From JAWODU01 sp046483125 (GTDB lineage: Bacteria; Verrucomicrobiota; Kiritimatiellia; UBA8416; JAWODU01), in assembly GCA_046483125.1 (NCBI GenBank), contig JAWODU010000118.1, positions 1 through 31,751 on the forward strand: 31,751 nucleotides of DNA, read 5' to 3'. Shown in pieces: positions 24,460 to 31,751 of this stretch. Position 1 is the first letter of the stretch. Every line of letters starts with the position of its first letter. Below the pieces are notes generated by a model. It searched no databases and was not told the DNA's origin. It saw only the letters and a program-made list of their open reading frames with translations. Both the position numbers and the translations under genes were made by a program.

Positions 24460-27102
24460 TCAGCGGGATGCGAGTGAGGAACGGTCAGAGATGTTTCGGG
24501 ATTTGCCCACCATGATATCGCCGTCCTTTACTCCCACGTTCACGGTGTCCCCCTCGGTGATATTGCCGGAGATGATTTCCCTGGCAACGGGGGTCTCTAC
24601 GTGTTGCTGTAGAAAGCGTTTAAGGGGTCTCGCGCCGTAAACCGGATCATATCCGCCCCCGGCTATCAATTCTGTGGCCGGTTTGCTCACCTTCAGCGCG
24701 AGGCCGCGGTCGATAAGCCTGCTTTCAAAATCGGCCAGCTGGAGGCCGACTATCTGTTTGAGTTCTTCCATTGTAAGAGGTTTAAACAGGACGATTTCAT
24801 CTACCCTGTTCAGGAATTCGGGCCTGAAAATACTTCTCATTTCGCCCATTACCGACTTTCGCGTTTCTTCGCGGATGCTGCCTGTTTCGTCTATGCCTTC
24901 GAGCAGGCGCGGCGAGCCGATATTGGACGTCATGATTACAATTGTGTTTTTGAAATCGACCGTCCGCCCGTGGGAATCGGTGAGCCGCCCGTCCTCCAGA
25001 ATCTGCAACAGCACATTGAACACGTCATGATGGGCTTTTTCAATTTCATCCATCAGTATGACGCTGTACGGCTTCCTGCGGACGGCTTCAGTGAGCTGGC
25101 CTCCTTCCTCATACCCGATGTACCCCGGGGGAGCGCCTACCAGCCGGGAAACGGTGTGCTTCTCCATGTATTCACTCATGTCAATTCTTACCATGTTTCC
25201 TTCCGTATCGAACAGCGCCGCCGCGAGCGTGCGCGCCAGTTCGGTTTTTCCCACACCGGTGGGGCCGAGAAAGATAAACGAACCGATAGGCCTCTGGGGG
25301 TTCTTGATTCCCGCTCTTGCTCTCAACACGGCATCCGCTACCGCGCTCACAGCTTCGTCCTGGCCCACTACCCTTTCATGAAGCACTTTGTCCAGTTTCA
25401 TCAGCTTTTCGCGTTCGCCCTCCAGCAGGCGCGTAAGCGGAATGCCGGTCCAGCGCGAAACTACCTGGGCTATTTCGTCCTCGGAAACCTCTTCCCTGAG
25501 CAGGTTGGTGGTTCCTTCTCCGCTTTTCATCAGTTCTTCCTGCTCGGAAAGTTTTTGTTCCAACTCCGGTATTACTCCGTGCCTCAGCTTTGCCACGCGT
25601 TCCAGGTCATAGGCCCGTTCGGCTTCCTCGCACTCGTGCCTGGCGCTTTCAATTTCCTCGCGCACCTTTCGTACTTCACCTATGGCGTTTTTTTCCTTCT
25701 GCCACTGCGCGCGCATGGCGTCGGCTTCGGACTTGAGATCGGCCAGTTCCTTCCGGAGCGTTTTCAGTCTTTCCCGGGATGCCTTGTCCTTTTCCTTTTT
25801 AAGAGCACGTTCTTCGACTTCCATGCGCATGACTTTGCGCGTTATTTCGTCAAGTTCCGCCGGAAGCGAGTCGATTTCAGTCCGAATAGAAGCGCATGCC
25901 TCGTCCATGAGATCAATGGCCTTATCGGGGAGAAACCTGTCACTGATATACCTGTCGGACAGTACCGCCGAGGCGACGAGAGCGCTGTCCTGTATACGGA
26001 CCCCGTGATGCACTTCAAATCTTTCCTTCAGCCCGCGAAGGATGGAAACGGAGTCTTCCACCGAGGGGGCGTCGACTACTATGGGCTGAAAGCGTCTTTC
26101 CAGCGCCGCGTCCTTTTCCACGTTCTTCCTGTACTCGTCGAGAGTGGTGGCCCCGATACAGTGCAGTTCGCCGCGCGCGAGCATGGGCTTGAGCATGTTG
26201 CCCGCGTCGGAGGAACCCTCGGTTTTCCCGGCCCCGACTATTGTGTGAACTTCGTCTATAAAGAGAATAATTTTTCCTTCCGATGCCTTGATTTCGTTCA
26301 GAACGGCCTTCAGACGCTCTTCGAATTCTCCCCGGTACTTTGCGCCTGCCATGAGAGATGTCATATCCAGCCCGAATATCGTCTTGTCTTTCAGCCCTTC
26401 CGGTACGTCGCCCTGCACGATTCTGTGCGCCAGTCCTTCCACGATTGCCGTCTTGCCAACGCCGGGATCGCCGATAAGTACGGGGTTGTTCTTGGTTTTT
26501 CTCGACAGGATTCTGATTACACTTCTGATTTCGGTGTCCCGCCCTATGACGGGGTCAAGCTTACCCTCCCTCGCCAGGGAAACGAGGTCCACGCCGAACC
26601 GTTCCAGAGCCTCGTAAGATGATTCGGGGTTGTCGCTGGTCACGCGCTGATTGCCGCGGACGGATTGCAATTGTTCAAGCACCGCGCTCCTGGTCACACC
26701 TGCATCAGCGAGGCATTTTCCCGCCACTGTGCTCCTGCCTTCCGCTATGAGAGCCAGAAGAAGGTGTTCCACGGACACGTACTCGTCCTTGAGCTGTTTT
26801 GCCTCATCGGAAGCGCGCACAAGCAGTTTGTTCAAACGCTGGGTGACGTAAATCTTTCCCGCTTCCGCGCCGGGGCCGCTTACCTGCGGTCTCTTTTCCA
26901 GTTCCCCGTCAGCTTTCGCCTTAAGTTCGGCGGGCGGTATACCCATACGTTCCAGGAGTCTTGGCACGAGACCGGCCTCCTGCTCCAGCAGTGATGCAAG
27001 CAGGTGCTCACCGTCTACTTCCTGGTGCCCGGCCCTGATTGCTCCGGTCTGAGCGGCCCTGAGGGCCTCCTGAGCCTTGATTGTAAGATTATCCGTATTC
27101 AC
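24460..27102 (-). CDS. clpB: ATP-dependent disaggregase ClpB (Hsp104 family)
   Basis: 880 residues from GTG 27102, which has the SD GGGAGGGG 6 nt upstream and gives the family start VNTDNLTIKAQEAL. An ATG at 27159 would add 19 residues and lacks an SD. Domains: two Clp N repeats (about 1-145), AAA-1 with Walker A GDPGVGKT (about 211-218) and LFIDEVHT, the M-domain coiled coil between the two AAA modules (VEERALKKEKDKASRERLKT onwards), and AAA-2 with GPTGVGKT and ILMDEIEKA. It works with DnaK to dissolve protein aggregates in the cytoplasm. No CIRCE inverted repeat is visible upstream. The start region lies back to back with moxR. Confidence 0.97.
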   Translation of the reverse strand: MNTDNLTIKAQEALRAAQTGAIRAGHQEVDGEHLLASLLEQEAGLVPRLLERMGIPPAELKAKADGELEKRPQVSGPGAEAGKIYVTQRLNKLLVRASDEAKQLKDEYVSVEHLLLALIAEGRSTVAGKCLADAGVTRSAVLEQLQSVRGNQRVTSDNPESSYEALERFGVDLVSLAREGKLDPVIGRDTEIRSVIRILSRKTKNNPVLIGDPGVGKTAIVEGLAHRIVQGDVPEGLKDKTIFGLDMTSLMAGAKYRGEFEERLKAVLNEIKASEGKIILFIDEVHTIVGAGKTEGSSDAGNMLKPMLARGELHCIGATTLDEYRKNVEKDAALERRFQPIVVDAPSVEDSVSILRGLKERFEVHHGVRIQDSALVASAVLSDRYISDRFLPDKAIDLMDEACASIRTEIDSLPAELDEITRKVMRMEVEERALKKEKDKASRERLKTLRKELADLKSEADAMRAQWQKEKNAIGEVRKVREEIESARHECEEAERAYDLERVAKLRHGVIPELEQKLSEQEELMKSGEGTTNLLREEVSEDEIAQVVSRWTGIPLTRLLEGEREKLMKLDKVLHERVVGQDEAVSAVADAVLRARAGIKNPQRPIGSFIFLGPTGVGKTELARTLAAALFDTEGNMVRIDMSEYMEKHTVSRLVGAPPGYIGYEEGGQLTEAVRRKPYSVILMDEIEKAHHDVFNVLLQILEDGRLTDSHGRTVDFKNTIVIMTSNIGSPRLLEGIDETGSIREETRKSVMGEMRSIFRPEFLNRVDEIVLFKPLTMEELKQIVGLQLADFESRLIDRGLALKVSKPATELIAGGGYDPVYGARPLKRFLQQHVETPVAREIISGNITEGDTVNVGVKDGDIMVGKSRNISDRSSLASR

Positions 27103-27108
27103 TGTTCG

Positions 27109-27116
27109 CCCCTCCC
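27109..27116 (-). promoter_or_regulatory. Ribosome binding site deciding the GTG start of clpB
   Basis: GGGAGGGG on the minus strand, 6 nt before GTG 27102. It supports that start over ATG 27159. Confidence 0.75.
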
Positions 27117-27466
27117 GGTATTCCCTCCCAACTGTACCGGAATACTGAGCATTCGTCATGCCAGCGTTACGGTATGGGGGTAATCGTTGCTAAGTCCTTG
27201 CGGGACAGGACGTTATATTCCAATGTTACGAGGATGCCCGTGCCATAATGACACACATGCCGCTCCAGAGTAGTCGTCCAAGGGCAATATGTCTCATTTC
27301 CGCGTGAGAATACCGTCTGGAGCCAGAACAATACTCATCTCAAATTCGTTTAAAGTAATGGCAGAGCAACCGGTAAAAGCATTTGGCGCCGTAACACAAA
27401 AAAACTCGTCTATGTGCTTTCGTATCTTTCGCGCATTTCGTAGTTTTAACGCATGGAGGTCCTGTC
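27117..27466. other. Divergent clpB/moxR intergenic region
   Basis: About 350 nt between the clpB SD and the moxR ATG; it must hold promoters for both directions. I see a GTTACGGTATGGGG motif (27166-27179), TTGCGGGACAG (27198-27208) and the third TTTCG repeat, but no promoter strong enough to call, no CIRCE element and no gene. Confidence 0.4.
27418..27446 (+). repeat. 9-nt-period TTTCG intergenic repeat, copy 3
   Basis: Units TTTCGTATC, TTTCGCGCA, TTTCGTAGT, then TT. It ends about 7 nt before the SD GGAGG (27454-27458) of moxR. Confidence 0.82.
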
Positions 27467-28453
27467 ATGAATGATGATGCAAAAGAAGCCGAACGTAAGG
27501 TCCGGCGTCAATCCGAAAAGATCGCCGCGCTCAGGACCGAAATCGGCAAGGTTATTGTGGGTCAGGATCATCTCGTGGAAAGGATGATCATCGGGCTGGT
27601 GACCGGCGGTCATATACTGCTTGAAGGCGTGCCGGGACTCGCCAAGACCACGGCGGTAAAAACCCTGTCTTCGGTCCTGGGGCTGAAATTCAACCGCATT
27701 TCATTTACGCCTGATCTGCTTCCGGCAGACGTTACAGGCACGCTTATCTATAATCCGCGGGATATGGACTTCACGCCGCGAAAGGGGCCGATTTTTACGA
27801 ATTTACTGCTGGCCGACGAGATCAACAGGGCCCCGGCGAAGGTGCAGTCGGCCCTGCTTGAGGCAATGCAGGAAGGCCGGGTTACAATAGGAGATAACAC
27901 ATACGCCCTCCCCGACCCCTTTCTGGTTATGGCGACCCAGAACCCGATAGAACAGGAAGGCACTTATCATCTTCCGGAAGCGGAAGTGGACAGGTTCATG
28001 TTGAAGTGCTCCATCGGTTATCCGGATAAAACACAGGAAAGGGAAATCATGAGGCGTTTTACCGGGGAGAAGGACGCTCCCGCCTGCGCCGTCCTCAGCG
28101 AAAGCGATATCGGTGACATGCGCGCGTCACTGGGATCCATCTATTGCGACGACAAGGTTGCCGATTATATCCTGGACATCGTATTCTGCACGCGCAACCC
28201 GGCGGAGTACGGTCTTGATATAGCTTACCAGATCGAATACGGCGCCTCTCCCCGCGCGTCCATTTATCTCAATCTCACTGCCAGGGCTCTGGCGATGCTC
28301 CGAGGCAGAACCTTTGCCACTCCGCAGGACGTTAAGGATGTCGCCGGAGACGTGCTGAGGCACAGAATTATTGTAACGTACGAAGCCGAGGCGGAGGAAA
28401 TAACGTCTGAGGCAATTATCAGGCGTGTGCTTGAACATCTCCCCGTCCCGTAG
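27467..28453 (+). CDS. MoxR-family AAA+ ATPase
   Basis: 328 residues. Walker A GVPGLAKT (54-61), Walker B LLADEINRA (Asp117/Glu118), and sensor-1 VMATQNPIEQEGTYHLPEAE in the second half of the AAA core. MoxR proteins are chaperones that load metals or assemble complexes with VWA-domain partners. That fits the DUF58, BatA-like and BatB-like genes that follow. A clear SD (GGAGG, 8 nt upstream) marks ATG 27467. It is the first gene of the operon. Which protein is the client is unknown. Confidence 0.95.
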   Translation: MNDDAKEAERKVRRQSEKIAALRTEIGKVIVGQDHLVERMIIGLVTGGHILLEGVPGLAKTTAVKTLSSVLGLKFNRISFTPDLLPADVTGTLIYNPRDMDFTPRKGPIFTNLLLADEINRAPAKVQSALLEAMQEGRVTIGDNTYALPDPFLVMATQNPIEQEGTYHLPEAEVDRFMLKCSIGYPDKTQEREIMRRFTGEKDAPACAVLSESDIGDMRASLGSIYCDDKVADYILDIVFCTRNPAEYGLDIAYQIEYGASPRASIYLNLTARALAMLRGRTFATPQDVKDVAGDVLRHRIIVTYEAEAEEITSEAIIRRVLEHLPVP

Positions 28454-28507
28454 GCTGGCCGGTTATGCGCGTCCGGCGTTCCTGAACCTTTCCGCCCGAG
28501 GCGGGCC

Positions 28508-28556
28508 CTGAACCTTGAACGTTGAACCTTGAACGTTGAACCTTGAACCGTGAACC
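28508..28556 (+). repeat. 7-nt tandem repeat (TTGAACC), seven units, running into the DUF58 start codon
   Basis: Units in order: CTGAACC, TTGAACG, TTGAACC, TTGAACG, TTGAACC, TTGAACC, GTGAACC. The first three bases of unit 7 are the GTG start of the longest DUF58 frame. No SD is present in or before the repeat. Confidence 0.85.
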
Positions 28557-29443
28557 CGGAAGATACAAAAGACCTGATGAAGGAAGTGCGGCGCATCCGC
28601 GTTACTGCGGCGAAGCTCGTGGATGAATACCTTGCCGGCGAGTACCGGTCGGCCTTCAGGGGTGCGGGCATTGAATTCGAAGAAGTCCGCGAGTATTCCG
28701 CCGGGGACGATGTACGGTCAATTGACTGGAACGTCAGCGCGAGAATGGGCCGTCCCTACGTGAAAACCTTCAGGGAAGAACGCCAGCTTACTATCATGTT
28801 TCTGATCGACATTTCGGGTTCGCAGTGTTTCGGTTCAAGGAGTCTGACCAAGGACAATGTGTCGGCCCGCCTTGCCTGCCTGCTCGCTTTATCCGCTGTA
28901 AAAAACCAGGACAAGGTCGGCCTGATCCTGTTTGACGAGGGCATTGAAACATACCTGAAGCCCCGGAAGGGCAGTACGGCCGTGTGGCGTCTGGTCCGGG
29001 AGGTTCTCAGGCCCGGCAGAAAAACCGGCCGCACCGACCTTTCTGCCGCTCTGCGCTTTCTCGGGAGGACTCAGAAGAAACGCGCGGTAGTGTTCCTGAT
29101 ATCCGATTTTATGGGCACCGGTTACGCCCGCGAACTGCGCACAGCGGCAAAAATGCACGACCTGGTATGCTGTGCGGTTTCAGACCCGGCGGAGATCGCG
29201 CTTCCTCGCGCGGGGGTTTTCACGGCATACGATCCGGAGAGCCATGCATCCGTGCTTATCGACACTGACTCGGCCCGCGTTCGCGACACACTGGCGTCGT
29301 CTGCCCGCGAACGAGAGAAGAAAATGGAAGAACTATTCTGCCGTCACGGGATCGACAGCTTAAAGGTTTCCACGGCATCTCCCTTTGTTGGTGAGCTGAG
29401 ACGCCTGCTTCGGGAAAGACGAACGCGGCGCAAACGGGCCTGA
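28550..29443 (+). CDS. DUF58 protein with VWA-like core (MoxR-associated)
   Basis: 297 residues. The DUF58 signature is EFEEVREYSAGDDVRSIDWN (about 43-62), followed by ARMGRPYVKTFREERQL. A VWA-like metal site DISGS appears in IMFLIDISGS (about residues 82-91) and a later FLISDF strand. No membrane segment, so cytoplasmic. Partners are expected to be the MoxR ATPase upstream and the membrane VWA proteins downstream. The start is uncertain: GTG 28550 sits in the 7-nt repeat without an SD, while ATG 28577 (MKEVRRIRVTAAKLVDEYLA) lacks a strong one but still keeps the family N-terminus. Confidence 0.92.
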   Translation: MNPEDTKDLMKEVRRIRVTAAKLVDEYLAGEYRSAFRGAGIEFEEVREYSAGDDVRSIDWNVSARMGRPYVKTFREERQLTIMFLIDISGSQCFGSRSLTKDNVSARLACLLALSAVKNQDKVGLILFDEGIETYLKPRKGSTAVWRLVREVLRPGRKTGRTDLSAALRFLGRTQKKRAVVFLISDFMGTGYARELRTAAKMHDLVCCAVSDPAEIALPRAGVFTAYDPESHASVLIDTDSARVRDTLASSAREREKKMEELFCRHGIDSLKVSTASPFVGELRRLLRERRTRRKRA

Positions 29444-29456
29444 AAGGCGAAAAGTT

Positions 29457-30410
29457 ATGCGAGTCTTATGCCTTTCGATATCATGTCTCCTGGGGCTGGT
29501 TGTTTTTCCGGCGTTTCCGGTCGCGGCCGGAACTTTTCCCGTTCGGGTCACAAAAGGAAAGGTCGCAGTCACGGTCACCGCTTCTCCATCCGAAGTGGAT
29601 TTTTCCCGGAACGTTAAACTTTCGGTAAAGGCCGAATTTCCGTCGCATGTGAAGCTGGCGATCCCGGACCTTGATCAATACGTCCGCGGCTTTGAGATCA
29701 TAGGTTGTTACGACATATCAGAGCGCCCGTCTCGCGGTAATCATGTTCTGGAGAAACGCGCCCTGCTTAAACCTGTTGTTTCCGCTGAATACAGACTCCT
29801 GGCCCTGCCCGTGATCTATACCGCGGCGGAAGAGGGCCGAAGCGTGGCCGGATGGCTTGCGGTCCCGCCCTGTTCTTTTACCCTGGCGGAGGGCTTTGAA
29901 AAGGCGGGTGGGGAAAGGCGAAGGATTCCGGAGCCGCTGAGCATGGACGACCCGCCGTACACAAAATTCCTGAAGGTGTCTGCGGTCCTGCTTGCCGCGG
30001 TTCTGATCTGCCTTTTACTGCGGGCCGTGAAAAAGACTCGTTTCTCGAGGAATCAGCCGGAATCGCCCGCGGAAAGAGCGCTTTCCGGGATAGACGCGCT
30101 GGTATCCGGGATGCCGCGGACGGAGACGGGGGTACGGAATTTCCATTCCGGCCTCAGTGCCCTGCTGAGGGAATACATCGAGCAGGCCTGCGGTATCAAA
30201 GCGGGGGAAATGACAACGGATGAACTGTCACGGGCCGCCGGGCCGAACACGGCGGCAGGAAACCTTATAGGGAACCTGAAACCGCTTCTCGCCGAGGCTG
30301 ATCTTGCGAAGTTCTCAACGGAGCATGTCAGCCGGGAAAGTGCGGAAAAAGCGGCGCGGACAGCCTCGGAGATAATCCGCCGCCATGCGGCGGTTGTGGA
30401 GAGCAAGTGA
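29457..30410 (+). CDS. BatD-like / DUF4381-like membrane protein of the MoxR-Bat operon
   Basis: 317 residues. Residues 1-24 form a signal peptide (LGLVVFPAFPVAAG). Residues about 36-145 form a beta-rich periplasmic domain (VAVTVTASPSEVDFSRNVKL) like BatD. One transmembrane helix lies at about 171-190, followed by a cytoplasmic helical region with FHSGLSALLREYIEQACGIK that resembles the DUF4381/BatD C-terminal helices. Partial BatD-type organisation is clear, but the exact family is inferred from order and topology. It overlaps the next gene by one base (TGATG). Confidence 0.78.
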   Translation: MRVLCLSISCLLGLVVFPAFPVAAGTFPVRVTKGKVAVTVTASPSEVDFSRNVKLSVKAEFPSHVKLAIPDLDQYVRGFEIIGCYDISERPSRGNHVLEKRALLKPVVSAEYRLLALPVIYTAAEEGRSVAGWLAVPPCSFTLAEGFEKAGGERRRIPEPLSMDDPPYTKFLKVSAVLLAAVLICLLLRAVKKTRFSRNQPESPAERALSGIDALVSGMPRTETGVRNFHSGLSALLREYIEQACGIKAGEMTTDELSRAAGPNTAAGNLIGNLKPLLAEADLAKFSTEHVSRESAEKAARTASEIIRRHAAVVESK

Positions 30411-31387
30411 TGTTGGTTTTTGCCAATCCATGGTTCCTGTTTTTGTTTCTGCCTGCCTCTGCGGCCGTTTACGCGTTATATCGCGGCGTCAACAGGGATC
30501 TGGTGATATATTCAAAAAGCGCCGACATTCAGTCTTATTCGCGTACCTGGCGAACAAGGGCCGTCGGAATACTGCCTCCGGTCTTTCTTGCGGGGATTTT
30601 TTGTCTGATCACGGGTCTGGCGCGGCCGCGTCTTATGAACAAAACAGTTCAACGCACCGCTAAGGCCGTCGCCATAGAAATGGTTTTGGATGTTTCCTCA
30701 TCGATGGGGACCGCCTATCCGCAGGCGGGTGAATCCGGGCCGAGCCGCCTGGCGGCGGTAAAGGCGGCGTTCAGGAGATTCGTCAACAGGCGGCCGGACG
30801 ACCTCATAGGGCTGGTAACATTCGCGGGTTATCCAGCCACCAGGTGTCCTTTGACTTCGGATCATAAGGCGCTTTTGCGGCTTCTGCGCGAAGTACGCAC
30901 AGCCGGTGCCTCCGGGGGCCCCGCCACAGCCCTCGATGAATTCGATACTGCTCTGGGGGACGGACTTGCAGCGGCGTGCGCCCGCATGAAACAAGCCCCG
31001 ATAGACACAAAACTGATTATACTGTTAAGTGACGGCGCCGCGAACGCGGGCGTTATTACCCCCGCGGAGGCGGCGGCCGCCGCGGGGCGTATGGGCATAA
31101 GGGTGTACACTGTCGGTATCGGGGCTGAGGATGCGGCGTCCGGCGACGTTGACGAGGTTCTTTTACGGATGATCGCACAGCGGACCGGAGGACGCTATTT
31201 CAATGCGGGCGACAGTCAGGGACTTGAAGAAGCGCTTCTCGAGATATCGGAAATGGAAAAGACAGAGGTGCAGATAACCGGGCAGGTTGAATACCGGGAA
31301 CTGTATCCGTACGTTACGACTGCCGGCCTTCTGCTGGTTGTTGCGTGCGCTTTTGCGCATTCACTGTTGACCGGAAAAATACTATGA
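30410..31387 (+). CDS. VWA-domain membrane protein, BatA-like
   Basis: 325 residues from ATG 30410, which overlaps the upstream stop as TGATG; a GTG at 30407 is also in frame. Two N-terminal transmembrane helices (WFLFLFLPASAAVYAL, about 8-23, and ILPPVFLAGIFCLITGL, about 54-70), then a VWA domain with an intact MIDAS motif DVSSS (Asp94, Ser96, Ser98), TFAG and LLSDGAANAG. A third helix is near the C-terminus (YVTTAGLLLVVACAFAHSLL). The VWA domain lies between helices 2 and 3. Such proteins are associated with MoxR ATPases in envelope stability and oxygen or stress tolerance; a specific role here is unknown. Confidence 0.9.
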   Translation: MLVFANPWFLFLFLPASAAVYALYRGVNRDLVIYSKSADIQSYSRTWRTRAVGILPPVFLAGIFCLITGLARPRLMNKTVQRTAKAVAIEMVLDVSSSMGTAYPQAGESGPSRLAAVKAAFRRFVNRRPDDLIGLVTFAGYPATRCPLTSDHKALLRLLREVRTAGASGGPATALDEFDTALGDGLAAACARMKQAPIDTKLIILLSDGAANAGVITPAEAAAAAGRMGIRVYTVGIGAEDAASGDVDEVLLRMIAQRTGGRYFNAGDSQGLEEALLEISEMEKTEVQITGQVEYRELYPYVTTAGLLLVVACAFAHSLLTGKIL

Positions 31388-31404
31388 GGCCCTGAGACAA
31401 ATTG

Positions 31405-31751
31405 ATGACCCTGACATTTTCATATTCATGGATACTTAATTTCACCTGGATCGGGCTTTTTGCGGCGTTCTGGGCGGAGTGGTTCAGGCGGAGGTCTGAA
31501 GCAAGACTCAGGCGTCTTATCGGCCCTGAAATGCAGGAGCGCCTGCGCAAAGGACCGGGCGCCGGCTTCCGTTTTGGCCAGGAGTTTCTGCTGGCGGCCG
31601 GGTTGACTCTCGGCGTTCTTTCCCTGGCGGGGCCGCGCTGGGGAGTCAGGGAAGCGGCTGTTTACCGCAAGGGTCGCGATGTTGCGGTTGTTCTTGATGT
31701 ATCAAGATCAATGTTGGCTGAAGACGTTGCCCCCAACAGGCTCCGGCGGGC
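31405..31751 (+). CDS. VWA-domain membrane protein, BatA/BatB-like (cut by window end)
   Basis: At least 115 residues from ATG 31405, with no stop before the window ends. It has helices near residues 9-22 (WILNFTWIGLFAAF) and 61-75 (FLLAAGLTLGVLSLAG), then RKGRDVAVVLDVSRSMLAED, whose DxSxS (Asp98, Ser100, Ser102) is the MIDAS motif. The phrase SRSMLAEDVAPNRL is highly characteristic of the BatA/BatB VWA proteins. It starts 17 nt after the previous stop on the same strand. This is the second VWA membrane protein in tandem, as in the BatA-BatB arrangement. Confidence 0.88.
   Translation, partial: MTLTFSYSWILNFTWIGLFAAFWAEWFRRRSEARLRRLIGPEMQERLRKGPGAGFRFGQEFLLAAGLTLGVLSLAGPRWGVREAAVYRKGRDVAVVLDVSRSMLAEDVAPNRLRR

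Noticed and set aside
24970..26622. 550-codon plus-strand open frame antisense to clpB
   Set aside because: It is fully contained in the clpB coding region, whose AAA+ motifs are clear. The antisense product shows no family motif and reads as codon-shadow sequence. Long antisense frames are common in GC-rich genes, and several others over 200 codons lie opposite the coiled-coil gene (3257-3922, 4115-4933, 5111-5764).
27103..27159. Extended ClpB start at ATG 27159
   Set aside because: No SD, and the 19 added residues are not family-like. GTG 27102 has a strong SD and normal ClpB N-terminus.
27160..27466. CIRCE or sigma-32 heat-shock element for clpB
   Set aside because: No TTAGCACTC inverted repeat. 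A CCCCAT-like -10 is present on the minus strand but without a convincing CTTGAAA -35 at proper spacing.
28508..28556. CRISPR array
   Set aside because: The units are 7 nt and contiguous with no spacers, so this is a simple tandem repeat.
1..31751. tRNA, rRNA, phage or intact transposase genes
   Set aside because: Scanning both strands and the open frames by eye showed no cloverleaf, rRNA block, DDE or serine recombinase motif that I could support.

Overview
The window looks like a chromosomal segment of a GC-rich (by eye), Gram-negative bacterium that makes peptidoglycan. It has MurG, a LysM lipoprotein, an outer-membrane efflux (TolC-type) remnant, ClpB, NAD-dependent LigA and a MoxR/Bat locus. 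A xylulokinase that reads like the animal XYLB enzyme, a DUF4380 protein, a large LamG-bearing secreted protein, a PcRGLX/YetA-like remnant and a GH10 xylanase together suggest a polysaccharide-degrading member of the PVC superphylum. Kiritimatiellota or a relative is my best guess. This is inference from gene content, not a phylogeny.

Layout. (1) 1-9108: the 3' half of dnaE; a 1552-residue cytoplasmic coiled-coil protein with two N-terminal GYF_2-like domains; a membrane-anchored coiled-coil protein; a convergent LysM lipoprotein; and murG. This block looks like cell-envelope or cytoskeleton housekeeping. (2) 9109-14657: a 165-nt inverted-repeat element with a three-way fold, then fmdB-like, thpR, manA (opposite strand), a Ser/Thr kinase with a C-terminal membrane anchor, and ligA. 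(3) 14700-24352, all on the minus strand: GH10 xylanase, a frameshifted YetA-like pseudogene, a 1423-residue secreted LamG/glycosidase-like protein, a truncated tolC-type gene, xylulokinase and a DUF4380 protein. This is a pentose/xylan-use region showing gene decay. (4) 24460-31751: clpB (minus) diverging from a plus-strand moxR, DUF58, BatD-like, BatA-like, BatB-like (cut by the window end) operon.

How the genes fit together. In the xylan region GH10 would cut xylan or xylo-oligosaccharides, the large secreted protein may bind or cleave polysaccharide, and xylulokinase would send D-xylulose to the pentose phosphate pathway. No xylose isomerase or transporter is visible. The MoxR/Bat operon is the usual AAA+ chaperone plus von Willebrand factor A (VWA) membrane proteins, linked to envelope and stress functions.

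The most unusual non-coding content is short-period repeats confined to intergenic gaps: three copies of a 9-nt-period TTTCG repeat, a seven-unit 7-nt TTGAACC repeat that supplies the GTG start of the DUF58 gene, a 7-nt GTCCGTA repeat, and the 165-nt foldable element. I saw no tRNA, rRNA, CRISPR array, intact transposase or phage gene.
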